A DNA stretch of 64,000 nucleotides from Nitrospirota bacterium. Lineage in GTDB: Bacteria; Nitrospirota; Thermodesulfovibrionia; Thermodesulfovibrionales; UBA6898. Positions 1 to 8,213 of this stretch are shown in pieces. The notes beneath the pieces were generated by a model. That model saw nothing but the letters and a program-made list of their open reading frames with translations, did not search any database and was not told the origin of the DNA. Numbering within the stretch: position 1 is the first letter of the stretch; each line of letters starts with the position of its first letter. A program made the position numbers and the translations under genes. Location of the stretch: NCBI GenBank assembly GCA_016235245.1, contig JACRLO010000007.1, positions 1 to 64,000 on the forward strand. Reading direction: 5' to 3'.

Positions 1-242
1 CCAATGCCAGTCCATACACCAAGCCCCAGCGCTACGATAAGTACAACGAGAACCACTGCAACCATCGCTACAGTCTTATATTCGCGGGCAAGAAACGCAT
101 ATGCACCTTCCTTTATTGCATTGGAAATCTCCTGCATCTTGGCATTCCCCGCATCCTGCTTTGAAACCCACATTGCGGTCATGACAGCGTATATAACGCC
201 CAATACGCCGCAACCTAAAGCAAATAAAATAGTCGAACTCAT
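1..242 (-). CDS. hppA: Membrane-bound proton/sodium-pumping pyrophosphatase, N-terminal part (cut by window edge)
   Basis: On the minus strand an open frame starts at ATG 242-240, preceded by GGAGGAATTTG (a good ribosome site), and runs off the window. The 80 visible residues start MSSTILFALGCG, a first membrane helix. A loop follows with QEISNAIKEGAYAFLAREYK, the hallmark of membrane pyrophosphatases (EGAxAFLxREY), then a second helix (VVLVVLIVALGLGV). The enzyme couples PPi hydrolysis to H+ or Na+ pumping across the inner membrane. It lies downstream of sat in the same direction; Sat produces PPi, so a role in energy recovery during sulfate activation is a natural inference. Ion specificity and K+ dependence cannot be judged because the rest of the protein is missing. 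Confidence 0.88.
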   Translation of the reverse strand, partial: MSSTILFALGCGVLGVIYAVMTAMWVSKQDAGNAKMQEISNAIKEGAYAFLAREYKTVAMVAVVLVVLIVALGLGVWTGI

Positions 243-369
243 CAAATTCCTCCTTTAAATTAGGGTTTAGTAACTGGCGTTTTGAAAATCGTGTTAGTAT
301 TTACAATCCGACCGAATAATGCAAATTATAAATATTTATGGTAAAGCAAGAAATTCTTATTAGTATTAT
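243..369. other. Intergenic region between the CBS gene and hppA
   Basis: A 127-bp AT-rich gap with no credible ORF. On the minus strand it holds the hppA ribosome site and a possible weak promoter (TTGCAT, then TAAATA about 15 nt further on). No terminator hairpin is evident after the CBS gene, so hppA may be partly read through from the qmo transcript and partly from its own promoter. Confidence 0.4.
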
Positions 370-810
370 TTATCCGGGGTATTTGTCAGATATATAGTCT
401 TTCAGGTAGTGGTTCTCTGCCCTGAGATCTGATACCTGGGCCTTTACCACATCTCTGATGGATAACATGGCAACGATCTTTGTATTTTCGACAATGGGTA
501 AATGCCTTATCCTGTTTTTGATCATGATTGTTGTGACATAGCAGAGGTCATCGTCGATCTCGGATATAATAAGGTTTGTGGTCATGACCTCGCTCACCTT
601 TATATCCTTGAAGAGGACATTGCCCTTTCTTGTCCAGGACTTCAGCACATCCCTTTCGGTAAACATTCCGACCGGCTTATCGTTGTCAACGACTATCAGC
701 GCGCCGACCTCATTTTCGACCAGCTGGTAAATCGCATCTGCAACTGACTTATCCTTGTCAATCGAGATGATGTTTGAGTTAATCGGCCCTAAGATCTCTT
801 TTACCATCAT
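370..810 (-). CDS. Two-CBS-domain (Bateman module) protein
   Basis: 146 residues made almost only of two CBS domains: residues ~8-65 (VADAIYQLVENEVGALIVVD, then GMFTERDVLK) and ~73-130 (ATIMIKNRIRHLPIVE-like, then AMLSIRDVV). The T-E-R-D and S-I-R-D segments are the usual nucleotide-contact strand. No catalytic domain or membrane segment is present. CBS pairs generally bind adenine nucleotides and act as energy sensors. The gene follows qmoC by 29 nt and precedes hppA, so it probably belongs to the sulfate-reduction transcript. A regulatory role on the pathway or on the pyrophosphatase is inference. Either of the first two ATG codons could be the start. Confidence 0.85.
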   Translation of the reverse strand: MMVKEILGPINSNIISIDKDKSVADAIYQLVENEVGALIVVDNDKPVGMFTERDVLKSWTRKGNVLFKDIKVSEVMTTNLIISEIDDDLCYVTTIMIKNRIRHLPIVENTKIVAMLSIRDVVKAQVSDLRAENHYLKDYISDKYPG

Positions 811-839
811 GGCGCATCACCTGCCCTTTCGTTTCGACG

Positions 840-2018
840 TTAAACCCGTTTCATTTCTCTGCCCGAGTATTTTGCGTAGACAAGGGCAGTTGTCCTGTAA
901 ACCATGTGAGCCATCTTCGAAAAAGGCGCATAGGCAAAAAGGAAGAAGACTGAAACAAGGTGGATAAAATAAACCGGATAAGCAGCCATCCTGACATGCG
1001 TCAGTCTGAGTACTTCTGACAAGATTCCGGTCACCACAATTGACGTGATAACGCTGATAAAGAGCCAGTCATAATAGCTGCCCTGTCCAGCCTTTTCCGC
1101 ATTTTTTCTTCTATTGGTTATCACCTGAAGTATGCCGGCAAGGAGAACTACCGCGCTGATATTGCCGAGGATCTTCATCGGGTCATAGAGCGGATAGGGG
1201 GATTCGCCAAAGTTCAGCCAGAATGTTCTCTGAATTCCAAAAAACTCATGACCATACAGATAGGCAATCGCCCAGGTCGTTGTTATAGCCAGACCAACAA
1301 ATCCGAAGAAAACAAACATATGGGTTTTGGATCTGTCATTGGTTACTTCGCATTGCTCAAACCGTTTATGGGTCATAAATTCAAAGACCGTCTCAAGGAT
1401 CATGGCGATCATGGGGCCCTTTACCTTCTTCTGCCAGGGGTTTGAACTCACCTCGATATTCTTTGTGAGATCCTTCCAGTATTTCGTCACTCCCATAAAA
1501 AAGCCGAAAACGGCAAAAAGCGCTGCAGCGCTGAAAATAACATCAATATACGGGACTCTCATGAATTTCTCGGCATACACAATCTCGCCTTCAGGAAAGA
1601 AGGAGTTGCCCTGAATCATAAGTGCCGCAAAAAAAATAATAATCGGAACTGCGAGAAGACCGAGCAGCGCCTTGGGGCTCGCAACAGCCTTGCCCATGAA
1701 GCCAGGTGTTGCATAATGCTCTATGCTCAGCTTTCTGACCGCACCCAGCACTTCGCCTGGTTTTGCGCCTCTTGGACAGTATGCAGTACAGTCGCTGCAC
1801 TGGTGGCAGAGCCAGACATCCGGATTGCTGATAAGACGGTCCTTAAGCCCCCACTGCGCTGCGATCATCTCTTTTCTCGGAAAGGGATTGTCTTCCGGCG
1901 TAACATTGCATACCACGGAGCAGGTTGCACACTGGAAACACTTCTTTACTGATTCGCCGCCTGCAGCGATGATATCGTTTATGAAATTGACATCAGGTTT
2001 TATAATCTGCTCTGCCAT
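840..2018 (-). CDS. qmoC: Quinone-interacting membrane-bound oxidoreductase subunit C
   Basis: 392 residues. The N-terminal half resembles HdrC, with two [4Fe-4S] motifs (Cys27, 30, 33, 37 and Cys71, 74, 77, 81, each CxxCxxCxxxC). The C-terminal half is a membrane cytochrome b-like domain with about six helices beginning near residue 112, resembling HdrE/NarI. QmoC takes electrons from menaquinol and passes them through QmoA/B to APS reductase. AGGAGG lies 8 nt before the ATG, and qmoB ends 27 nt upstream. The order qmoA-qmoB-qmoC and the HdrC-HdrE fusion are the standard arrangement for the family. Confidence 0.95.
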   Translation of the reverse strand: MAEQIIKPDVNFINDIIAAGGESVKKCFQCATCSVVCNVTPEDNPFPRKEMIAAQWGLKDRLISNPDVWLCHQCSDCTAYCPRGAKPGEVLGAVRKLSIEHYATPGFMGKAVASPKALLGLLAVPIIIFFAALMIQGNSFFPEGEIVYAEKFMRVPYIDVIFSAAALFAVFGFFMGVTKYWKDLTKNIEVSSNPWQKKVKGPMIAMILETVFEFMTHKRFEQCEVTNDRSKTHMFVFFGFVGLAITTTWAIAYLYGHEFFGIQRTFWLNFGESPYPLYDPMKILGNISAVVLLAGILQVITNRRKNAEKAGQGSYYDWLFISVITSIVVTGILSEVLRLTHVRMAAYPVYFIHLVSVFFLFAYAPFSKMAHMVYRTTALVYAKYSGREMKRV

Positions 2019-2045
2019 ATATTTCTTCCTCCTGTAAATGCGTTT

Positions 2046-4271
2046 TTAGAAACCCTTGAACGGATTGGGGCCCACTTCATCGATTCTCTTCATAAAGTCA
2101 TCGATCATTGCGGGCAGCTTGTCATACTCGGATATGGCCACCTGCATAAGCTGGCACCGGTCTGCCTCAAGCTGGAGTTTGCTGAGCGTCTCCTGGAGCT
2201 TTTCGAAGCGATAATTTGCGAGTTCGCTGCCTTTTACAAAATGGCACTGATAATTCTCGCCATATTTGCAGCCAAGCAGGATCAGACCGTCAATACCTCT
2301 TGACAGGGCGTCCGTAACCCAGACCAGGTTGGTAGAGCCGAGACACCTGACCGGTATGATCCTGACCGAAGGATGAAGCTTCATCTTCTTTATGGCTGCG
2401 CTGTCGAGTGCGGGGTACGCATCGTTTTCGCATGCCAGGACAATGACGCGGTACCCTTCATCAGGGACGTCAATACCCTTTATCATAGATCCAACGATAT
2501 CAACACTGAAATCCTTGAACGATACAATCCTTTCAGGGCATGCACCCATGCATGTGCCGCAGCGTCTGCAGCGGTTAAGGTTGTATTTCGGGATACCCTT
2601 CTCGTCTTCGTCGATAGCGCCGAAAGGACACTCTTCAGTGCAGCGCTTGCAGGCTGTACACTTGATCAGCATTGGATCAGGGAATGTGGTATCCCATGCC
2701 CTTGGATGAACTGCCATGCCTTTTGCCACATGCTCAACGCACTGGATTGCCTTCAGCGCGGCACCCGCTGCATCATCAGCAGCGTCAGACATGGTCATCG
2801 GCTGCTTAACGCATCCCGCAGTATAAATACCAGTTCTTCTGGTCTCGTATTGGAAGCAGATAAAATTGGAATCTGCAAATCCGTATGCTCCTTCAAGCGT
2901 CGGGATCTCTGGCCCCTGGCGATAGGTAAGGTTCAATATAGAATCGGGTTTCGGCGTTTCCTCAAGAAAGGCCTTCTTCGCGTCGTCGCCTTTCTTGCCG
3001 ACCGCGGTAAGCGCATCATAGTATTCCTGGGTAGCTCTTGTTGCAGGCACAATGCCGGTCGCCAGCACAACAAGGTCAGCTTCGACCTTTATCTTTTCGC
3101 CAAGCAGAGTATTTTCGGCCTCCACAAAGAGGTTGCCGTTTCCGGCATCAGTAATCGCCGTTACATCACCCTTGGTCAGGAGCACCCCGGGGTCGTTCTG
3201 CATATTTTTATAAAAGAGCTCGGTCTGACCCGGGGTCCTGATATCTTTATAGAAAATCATCGCAACAGCGTCGCTGCTCTTTTCTCTCACATATTTTGCC
3301 TGCTTGAGTGACGTGCCGCAGCAAAAGGAAGAACAGTAAGGAAGATGATCAGCGTCTCTGGACCCTGCGCACTGGATAAAGGCCACATTCTTTGCCTCTT
3401 TGCCGTCAGAAGGTCTGGTGATCTTGCCCTTCTTTGCAAGCTCTTCCATCTGTACGTTGGTGATAACATTCGGATGGCCGTAGCCGAGATGTCCAAGCTT
3501 TGTGGCATCATAGGGCTTCCAGCCTGCTGCCATGACAAAGGCACCGACCTTGATCGTCTGGCTGGTGCTGTTTGTCTTCAGCGTCACATCGAAGAGTCCT
3601 GGCTGGCCGTCAGTCTTTTCCACAATGGTTGACTTATATATCGTAATGTCAGGGTGAGCTTCCAGTTCCTTGATCTTATCGAAAATCCTCGGCTCATCAA
3701 GTTTATCATAAGGGTAAACCCGCGGCGTTTCCTTATAGAGCTTTGCTGACCAGCCGCCAAGTTCCGCCTCTTTTTCGACGAGAATAACCTTGTATCCGGC
3801 ATTAGCAGCCTCAAGCGCTGCGGTGATGCCGGTGATGCCGCCGCCGACCACCATAATGGTATTGCTCAGGTCCTCAAGAATATTCGGCGTCGGCACATCG
3901 CCCTTCTGCACCTTGATAACGCCCATCTTCATATAGTCTTCGGCTACAGACTGTGTGTCTTCGGTCTGTGGCTCCATGGTCCATGCAATGAACTCTCTGA
4001 GACTTACCCGTTCCGTGATCGTGCCGGGGAAATCGAACTCCTCGAACTTTACACGAGGAGAGCAGGCCCCGACAACAATGCAGTTCGTACCCTCTTTGAT
4101 GTCATTATTTATCATTTCAAGACCGGCCGGGCCGCAGAGTATGTCGTGTTCCTTGACAGCCTCGGCAGGAACCTTTGCGCCGCCGGCTGTGGCCTTTTTC
4201 AGTTCATCCACATTGATGGCTTCCCCGATGCCGCAGCCTTTACATATATATACGCCGATTTTCTTTTCCAT
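2046..4271 (-). CDS. qmoB: Quinone-interacting membrane-bound oxidoreductase subunit B (HdrA-like, MvhD-like C-terminus)
   Basis: 741 residues. The N-terminus has a CKGCG motif (Cys10, Cys13). A Rossmann FAD site (VVGGGITGITAALEAANAGY) begins near residue 140. Two ferredoxin-type clusters follow near residues 555-600 (CTACKRCTEECPFGAI and CRRCGTCMGACPERIV). The last ~130 residues form an MvhD/FlpD-like domain with CLGSTNLVWV and GCKYGENYQCHF. This soluble flavoprotein of the Qmo complex transfers electrons between the membrane subunit and APS reductase. It starts 8 nt after the qmoA stop, with AGGTAGGA as ribosome site. No key cysteine is missing. Confidence 0.95.
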   Translation of the reverse strand: MEKKIGVYICKGCGIGEAINVDELKKATAGGAKVPAEAVKEHDILCGPAGLEMINNDIKEGTNCIVVGACSPRVKFEEFDFPGTITERVSLREFIAWTMEPQTEDTQSVAEDYMKMGVIKVQKGDVPTPNILEDLSNTIMVVGGGITGITAALEAANAGYKVILVEKEAELGGWSAKLYKETPRVYPYDKLDEPRIFDKIKELEAHPDITIYKSTIVEKTDGQPGLFDVTLKTNSTSQTIKVGAFVMAAGWKPYDATKLGHLGYGHPNVITNVQMEELAKKGKITRPSDGKEAKNVAFIQCAGSRDADHLPYCSSFCCGTSLKQAKYVREKSSDAVAMIFYKDIRTPGQTELFYKNMQNDPGVLLTKGDVTAITDAGNGNLFVEAENTLLGEKIKVEADLVVLATGIVPATRATQEYYDALTAVGKKGDDAKKAFLEETPKPDSILNLTYRQGPEIPTLEGAYGFADSNFICFQYETRRTGIYTAGCVKQPMTMSDAADDAAGAALKAIQCVEHVAKGMAVHPRAWDTTFPDPMLIKCTACKRCTEECPFGAIDEDEKGIPKYNLNRCRRCGTCMGACPERIVSFKDFSVDIVGSMIKGIDVPDEGYRVIVLACENDAYPALDSAAIKKMKLHPSVRIIPVRCLGSTNLVWVTDALSRGIDGLILLGCKYGENYQCHFVKGSELANYRFEKLQETLSKLQLEADRCQLMQVAISEYDKLPAMIDDFMKRIDEVGPNPFKGF

Positions 4272-4279
4272 TCTGAATC

Positions 4280-5533
4280 CTACCTCCTTGCGCTCTGAAT
4301 GCTTTTTATTGCGACTCCTGTTGCATCCTGCACTGACCGGGCAACGTCAACAGGACTCTTGAGCGTTCCGACTGCGTACATACCCTTTTTCAGGGAAGCT
4401 GCAGCAACAAAACCATCAGGCGTGTATGAGATGTCTCCCGGTATTTTTGCAGTCTTGGTCGAGGGGACCATGCCTGCAGCTAGCACGACCATATCGAACT
4501 TCACCTTGATCTTCTTGCCGGCCATGATGTCTTCAACTTCGACAATCAAATCCTTTGTCTCCGGATCTTCCGTAATGCCCGCGACCTTCCCCTTGGTGAA
4601 GGAGACATTCGGATCTTCCTTGACCTTCCAGTAAAACTGCTCGTATCGGCCCGGCGTTCTCAGGTCTATGTAGAAGATCCTGGCCTTGGAATCCTTATAC
4701 TGCTCCCTGAGGTATGTTGCCTGCTTCATGGATGCCATACAGCAGATATAGGAGCAATACGGCAGGTGGTTCTCGTCGCGTGAACCGGCACACTGCACAA
4801 ATGCTATGTTCTTAGCCGGCTTGTTGTCTGAAGGCCGGAGGATCTTTCCGCCTGTCGGGCCATTGGGCGATGCAAGCCTCTCCATCTGCATATTGGAAAT
4901 AACATTGGCAAGTTTGCCGCCACCGAGATTATCGAGCTTTGAAATATCATAGATATCCCAGCCGGTTGCCATTACAATCGATCCCACATTTACGTTAAGA
5001 GTCTGAGGTTTCATATCAAGCTCTATAGCACCATACTTGCATGCCTCAGCACATTTACCACAGGATGCACCCTTGCAGTTCTTTTCATCGATCGCATAGA
5101 GAAATGGAAATGCCTGGTTATGGGTAATGTAGGCCGCCTTCGTCTTATTCAGGCCAAAGTTGAAGTCGTTGGACATTTCTACCGGGCAGGCCTCTGCGCA
5201 GGCATTACATCCGACGCACTTGTCATTAACAAACCGCGGGCTCAACTTGATCGTTACATCATAGTTGCCTTCCTGGCCGGAGATCTTCTCGACCTCTGCA
5301 AGTGTATAGAATGTTATGTCGCCACTGTTTTTTACTCTCTTATAGTTCATTTCAAGGCCGCAATTGGGGGGGCAGAGCTTCGGGAAATACTTGTTCAGTT
5401 GAGTAACTCTTCCGCCAAAGTACGGCGTTTTCTCTACAATGATAACCTCGAAACCGGCCTCAGCAGTCTCAACTGCCGCTGTCAGGCCGCTAAAGCCTCC
5501 GCCGATCACCAGGACTTTTTTATGTTCTGTCAT
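4280..5533 (-). CDS. qmoA: Quinone-interacting membrane-bound oxidoreductase subunit A (HdrA-like)
   Basis: 417 residues from ATG 5533, chosen because AAGGAGG lies 7 nt upstream and the protein then begins MTEHKKVLVIGGGFSG, an immediate FAD dinucleotide fold. A longer frame to 5596 adds a segment with no family resemblance. Two Fe-S motifs follow the FAD domain (CVGCNACAEACPVEM and CKGASCGKCAEACKYGAI), then a second Rossmann segment. QmoA is the second HdrA-type flavoprotein of the complex that delivers electrons to AprBA. It is the first gene of the qmo transcript, downstream of an intrinsic terminator that ends the apr transcript. Confidence 0.95.
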   Translation of the reverse strand: MTEHKKVLVIGGGFSGLTAAVETAEAGFEVIIVEKTPYFGGRVTQLNKYFPKLCPPNCGLEMNYKRVKNSGDITFYTLAEVEKISGQEGNYDVTIKLSPRFVNDKCVGCNACAEACPVEMSNDFNFGLNKTKAAYITHNQAFPFLYAIDEKNCKGASCGKCAEACKYGAIELDMKPQTLNVNVGSIVMATGWDIYDISKLDNLGGGKLANVISNMQMERLASPNGPTGGKILRPSDNKPAKNIAFVQCAGSRDENHLPYCSYICCMASMKQATYLREQYKDSKARIFYIDLRTPGRYEQFYWKVKEDPNVSFTKGKVAGITEDPETKDLIVEVEDIMAGKKIKVKFDMVVLAAGMVPSTKTAKIPGDISYTPDGFVAAASLKKGMYAVGTLKSPVDVARSVQDATGVAIKSIQSARR

Positions 5534-5580
5534 GTGTATCCTCCTTGAGGCAGTAATTCTCTGCATATTTCGAAAAAGAC

Positions 5581-5621
5581 ATATTGCAACGCACAAAATA
5601 TTTTTTTGCGCCCTGCAATAT
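5581..5621 (-). promoter_or_regulatory. Inverted repeat upstream of qmoA, possible operator
   Basis: ATATTGCA (5581-5588) and TGCAATAT (5614-5621) form a perfect 8-bp inverted repeat around a 25-bp AT-rich centre that includes an additional GCA/TGC pair. It sits between the apr terminator and the qmoA ribosome site, where a qmo promoter would be expected. I see no convincing -35/-10 pair inside it. It could be a repressor site or a weak mRNA hairpin. Confidence 0.35.
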
Positions 5622-5635
5622 ATTTTTGACAGTAG

Positions 5636-5665
5636 AAAAAAAGGGGGAGGGCATTGCCCTCCCCC
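5636..5665 (-). terminator. Intrinsic terminator after aprA
   Basis: On the minus strand GGGGGAGGGCA and TGCCCTCCCCC form an 11-bp GC-rich arm pair (5643-5653 and 5655-5665; physically about 9 bp with a small loop). Seven T residues follow. It starts 8 nt past the aprA stop codon and separates the apr transcript from qmoABC. Confidence 0.88.
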
Positions 5666-5673
5666 TTGTAAAA

Positions 5674-7686
5674 TTAATCTACGATCTGAACATAGGGAAC
5701 TTTCTTCATTTCCCAGGTATTCTTTTCAGCATCATACTTTGAGTTGACAAAGCATTTCCAGTTAGCGTCATCGATCTTATCGAAGTCGCCCCTGTAGTAG
5801 TACCCAGGGTATCTGGACTCTTCCCTGAAGAGGATGTGACGGGCATGTGCCTCAACAGAAAGGATTCTGTGGAAGTTCTCCCAGCATCTCATCAGCTCAT
5901 GCAGGTTTGAAGCTGCCATTTTATTGGCGTCTTCCTTCAGCATTTCGAGGAGCTTGAGACCCTCATCCAGCATGGTCTTTGAGGTCATATACCATGTGGA
6001 GATGCCGCCAAAGTACTCGTCAGCGATCTTCTGAAGCCTGGTCTGAAGCATCTTCGGCCTGATGTAGTGAGGATTGACGAAAGGATCTGTTGAAACAGTC
6101 TTGTATTTCTCGTAGGTCTCGAACGGGAGATACAGGTCTGCTGCGATCTGATCAGCGGTCTCTTTGATCGCCGGTTTGTAATCGGCATTATCAAGGAGGA
6201 ACGCCAATGCTGACTTGGCTGCAATCCTGCCCTCTGCGTGTGAGCCTGAGGAGAATTTGTGGCCTGATGCACCGCAGATATCACCAGCCATGAAGAGGCC
6301 GGGGACAGTGGACATCCTGTTGTAACCCCAGTGATAGTGGTCAGGTGAACCAAGATCATCAGGTCCGCTGCACCAGAAACCTGCGCAGCCTGCGTGTGAA
6401 CCGAGGAGATACGGCTCTGTCGGCATGATTTCTGAAGGCTCCTTGTCCGGCTCTACGTTCTTGCATGCCCAGAGGCCTGCCTGTCCGATAGCCATATCGA
6501 GAAAGTCTTCCCATGCCTCAGCTTCGAGGTGCTTGACCTTCTTTGCGCCTTCCTTTTCGCCGAGCTTCTCCTTGAAGGTAGCGTTAATAGCTGCCATTGC
6601 ATCGTCGGTCCTCATAAGGATCGGGCCCTTGCCTGCCTTCATATCCCTCATCATGAGGTGGTTACGAATAGCGGTGCCGAGAGCGTGTGGATTAACATAC
6701 TTTTCAGTATATTTTGCCTGTGCGTCGGCAAGGCCTTCAGCGTTTGCGCAATAGTCTTCACCAAGGGCGTTGGTTGCCTTTGCCTTGAAGAAGAGGAACC
6801 ATGCGCCAACCGGGCCGTACCCGTCCTTGAACCGCGCAGGGACGAACCTGTTTTCCATCATGGTCAGCTCAGCACCAGCCTGGAGGCCGAGTGCATAGCC
6901 TGAACCTGAGTTCCATACAGGGTACCAGGCTCTGCCCTGGCCTTCCTGAGTGGATCTCGGCCTGAATACGTTAACTGCGCCGCCTGAAGCATTGACCATA
7001 ACCCTCGCCTTGAAGATATAGATCTTGTTCTCACGGACGCTGAAGCCTGCAGCTGCTGCAACCCTCTTGGGGTCGTTGGCATCGTGATAGAGCTTTACGA
7101 TAAAGACTCTTTCAAAATGGTTCTGCGCGCCGCCTGTTGCAACCCTGTTGAACTCGAGGGCTCTTTTTGCAGCCTCTGCAACGATAACCTTGTAGGATTC
7201 GCCGTTGATCATGATCTGCCACTTGCCTGAACGGACCGGCTTGCCGCCGTCCTTCAGGAGAGCCTTACCTGCATCTCTTGCCTGGAAGCCGTCGAGGGAG
7301 AATCCGTCGTCGCCCATCTTCCAGATCGGAAGACCCCATTCCTCGAAGAGCTGGACTGAGTCGTCAACGTGCCTTCCAAGGTCATACACAAGGTCTTCCC
7401 TGATGATGCCCATAAGGTCGTTCCTGACCATCTTTACGTAATCGGCAGGATCATTCTCGCCCATATAGGTATTGATAGCCGACAGACCCATTGCAACAGC
7501 GCCGCTTCTGTCTGTTGCTGCCTTGTCGACCATGGTGATCTTTATTCCCTTCGGGGTTGCCCAGCGTGCAGCCTCAAATGCTGCGCCGCAACATGCCATT
7601 CCGCCGCCGATGAGAAGGATATCGGTCTCGATCTCAACGACTTCCGGCTTTGCACAAAATGAAAAATTACAGGTTTCCTTTTCCAT
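5674..7686 (-). CDS. aprA: Adenylylsulfate (APS) reductase alpha subunit
   Basis: 670 residues, usual AprA length. The N-terminal FAD site begins at residue ~22 (DILLIGGGMACCGAAFEAAR). Substrate and flavin segments typical of AprA follow, such as SGSGYALGLQAGAE, ENRFVPARFKDGYGPVGA and LFMAGDICGASGHKFSSGSH. The cytoplasmic enzyme reduces APS to sulfite and AMP with electrons arriving through AprB. AAGGAGGG lies 8 nt before the ATG, and the gene follows aprB by 13 nt. The closing MKKVPYVQIVD is also normal. It is assigned to the sulfate-reducing direction because qmoABC and hppA are adjacent; reverse operation cannot be excluded from sequence. Confidence 0.97.
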   Translation of the reverse strand: MEKETCNFSFCAKPEVVEIETDILLIGGGMACCGAAFEAARWATPKGIKITMVDKAATDRSGAVAMGLSAINTYMGENDPADYVKMVRNDLMGIIREDLVYDLGRHVDDSVQLFEEWGLPIWKMGDDGFSLDGFQARDAGKALLKDGGKPVRSGKWQIMINGESYKVIVAEAAKRALEFNRVATGGAQNHFERVFIVKLYHDANDPKRVAAAAGFSVRENKIYIFKARVMVNASGGAVNVFRPRSTQEGQGRAWYPVWNSGSGYALGLQAGAELTMMENRFVPARFKDGYGPVGAWFLFFKAKATNALGEDYCANAEGLADAQAKYTEKYVNPHALGTAIRNHLMMRDMKAGKGPILMRTDDAMAAINATFKEKLGEKEGAKKVKHLEAEAWEDFLDMAIGQAGLWACKNVEPDKEPSEIMPTEPYLLGSHAGCAGFWCSGPDDLGSPDHYHWGYNRMSTVPGLFMAGDICGASGHKFSSGSHAEGRIAAKSALAFLLDNADYKPAIKETADQIAADLYLPFETYEKYKTVSTDPFVNPHYIRPKMLQTRLQKIADEYFGGISTWYMTSKTMLDEGLKLLEMLKEDANKMAASNLHELMRCWENFHRILSVEAHARHILFREESRYPGYYYRGDFDKIDDANWKCFVNSKYDAEKNTWEMKKVPYVQIVD

Positions 7687-7699
7687 GTATTATCCCTCC

Positions 7700-8140
7700 T
7701 TATTTCTTGACGGTGGGCATTACTTTGCCCGCGCCCTGATGTGTAAAGAAACCTGGCTGCTTAAGCTTAGCCATGTCAGCCTCCGGCCTCCCTGCATACG
7801 GATCAATAGAGCCTTCTGCAGTCAGTCTGATCGGGAACTTGAATCTCTTGAGGGACCCGTTCCTGAACTTGATCGTCCACATAATGGAGTCAGTACCTCT
7901 CATCGGGATAACATTTCCTCCCAGGGGTGAAAAGTCCTGATAACCTCTGACTTCGATCGCCTGTTGAGGGCAGATCTTTACACAGTTGTAGCACTCCCAG
8001 CACTGTTCCGGCTCCTGGTTGTATGCCTTCATGAGATCCCTGTTAAGGGCCATGAGGTCATTAGGGCAGATGTACTGGCATGCTGTCTTGTCCTGCGCTT
8101 TGCAACCGTCGCACTTTTCTGTGATAACAAAACTTGGCAT
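7700..8140 (-). CDS. aprB: Adenylylsulfate (APS) reductase beta subunit
   Basis: 146 residues. Two [4Fe-4S] binding sets are visible: Cys9/Cys12 with CQYICP (residues ~21-26), and CWECYNCVKICP (residues ~47-58). A C-terminal tail typical of AprB wraps AprA. The clusters carry electrons from Qmo to the AprA flavin. AGGAGG precedes the ATG, and aprA follows after 13 nt. No key residue is missing. Confidence 0.96.
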   Translation of the reverse strand: MPSFVITEKCDGCKAQDKTACQYICPNDLMALNRDLMKAYNQEPEQCWECYNCVKICPQQAIEVRGYQDFSPLGGNVIPMRGTDSIMWTIKFRNGSLKRFKFPIRLTAEGSIDPYAGRPEADMAKLKQPGFFTHQGAGKVMPTVKK

Positions 8141-8178
8141 TGCTTGAACCTCCTGAAAAAATTTTTGAGACTTATATT

Positions 8179-8197
8179 AAGCCTGAAAGACAGGCTT
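8179..8197 (-). other. Stem-loop between sat and aprB
   Basis: AAGCCTG and CAGGCTT form a perfect 7-bp stem with a 5-nt loop in the 73-nt gap between sat and aprB. There is no following T tract in the minus direction, so it is not a standard terminator. It may mark an mRNA processing or stability site that sets different levels of Sat and AprBA. Confidence 0.45.
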
Positions 8198-8213
8198 TGC
8201 AAACCAAACGGAT

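Noticed and set aside
4-258. Plus-strand 84-codon ORF at the left edge
   Set aside because: It is the antisense shadow of hppA, whose minus-strand translation has the pyrophosphatase motif and a ribosome site.
2373-3311. 312-codon plus-strand ORF inside qmoB
   Set aside because: Opposite strand of a well-supported gene; no family features, Cys/Arg-rich composition typical of a shadow frame.
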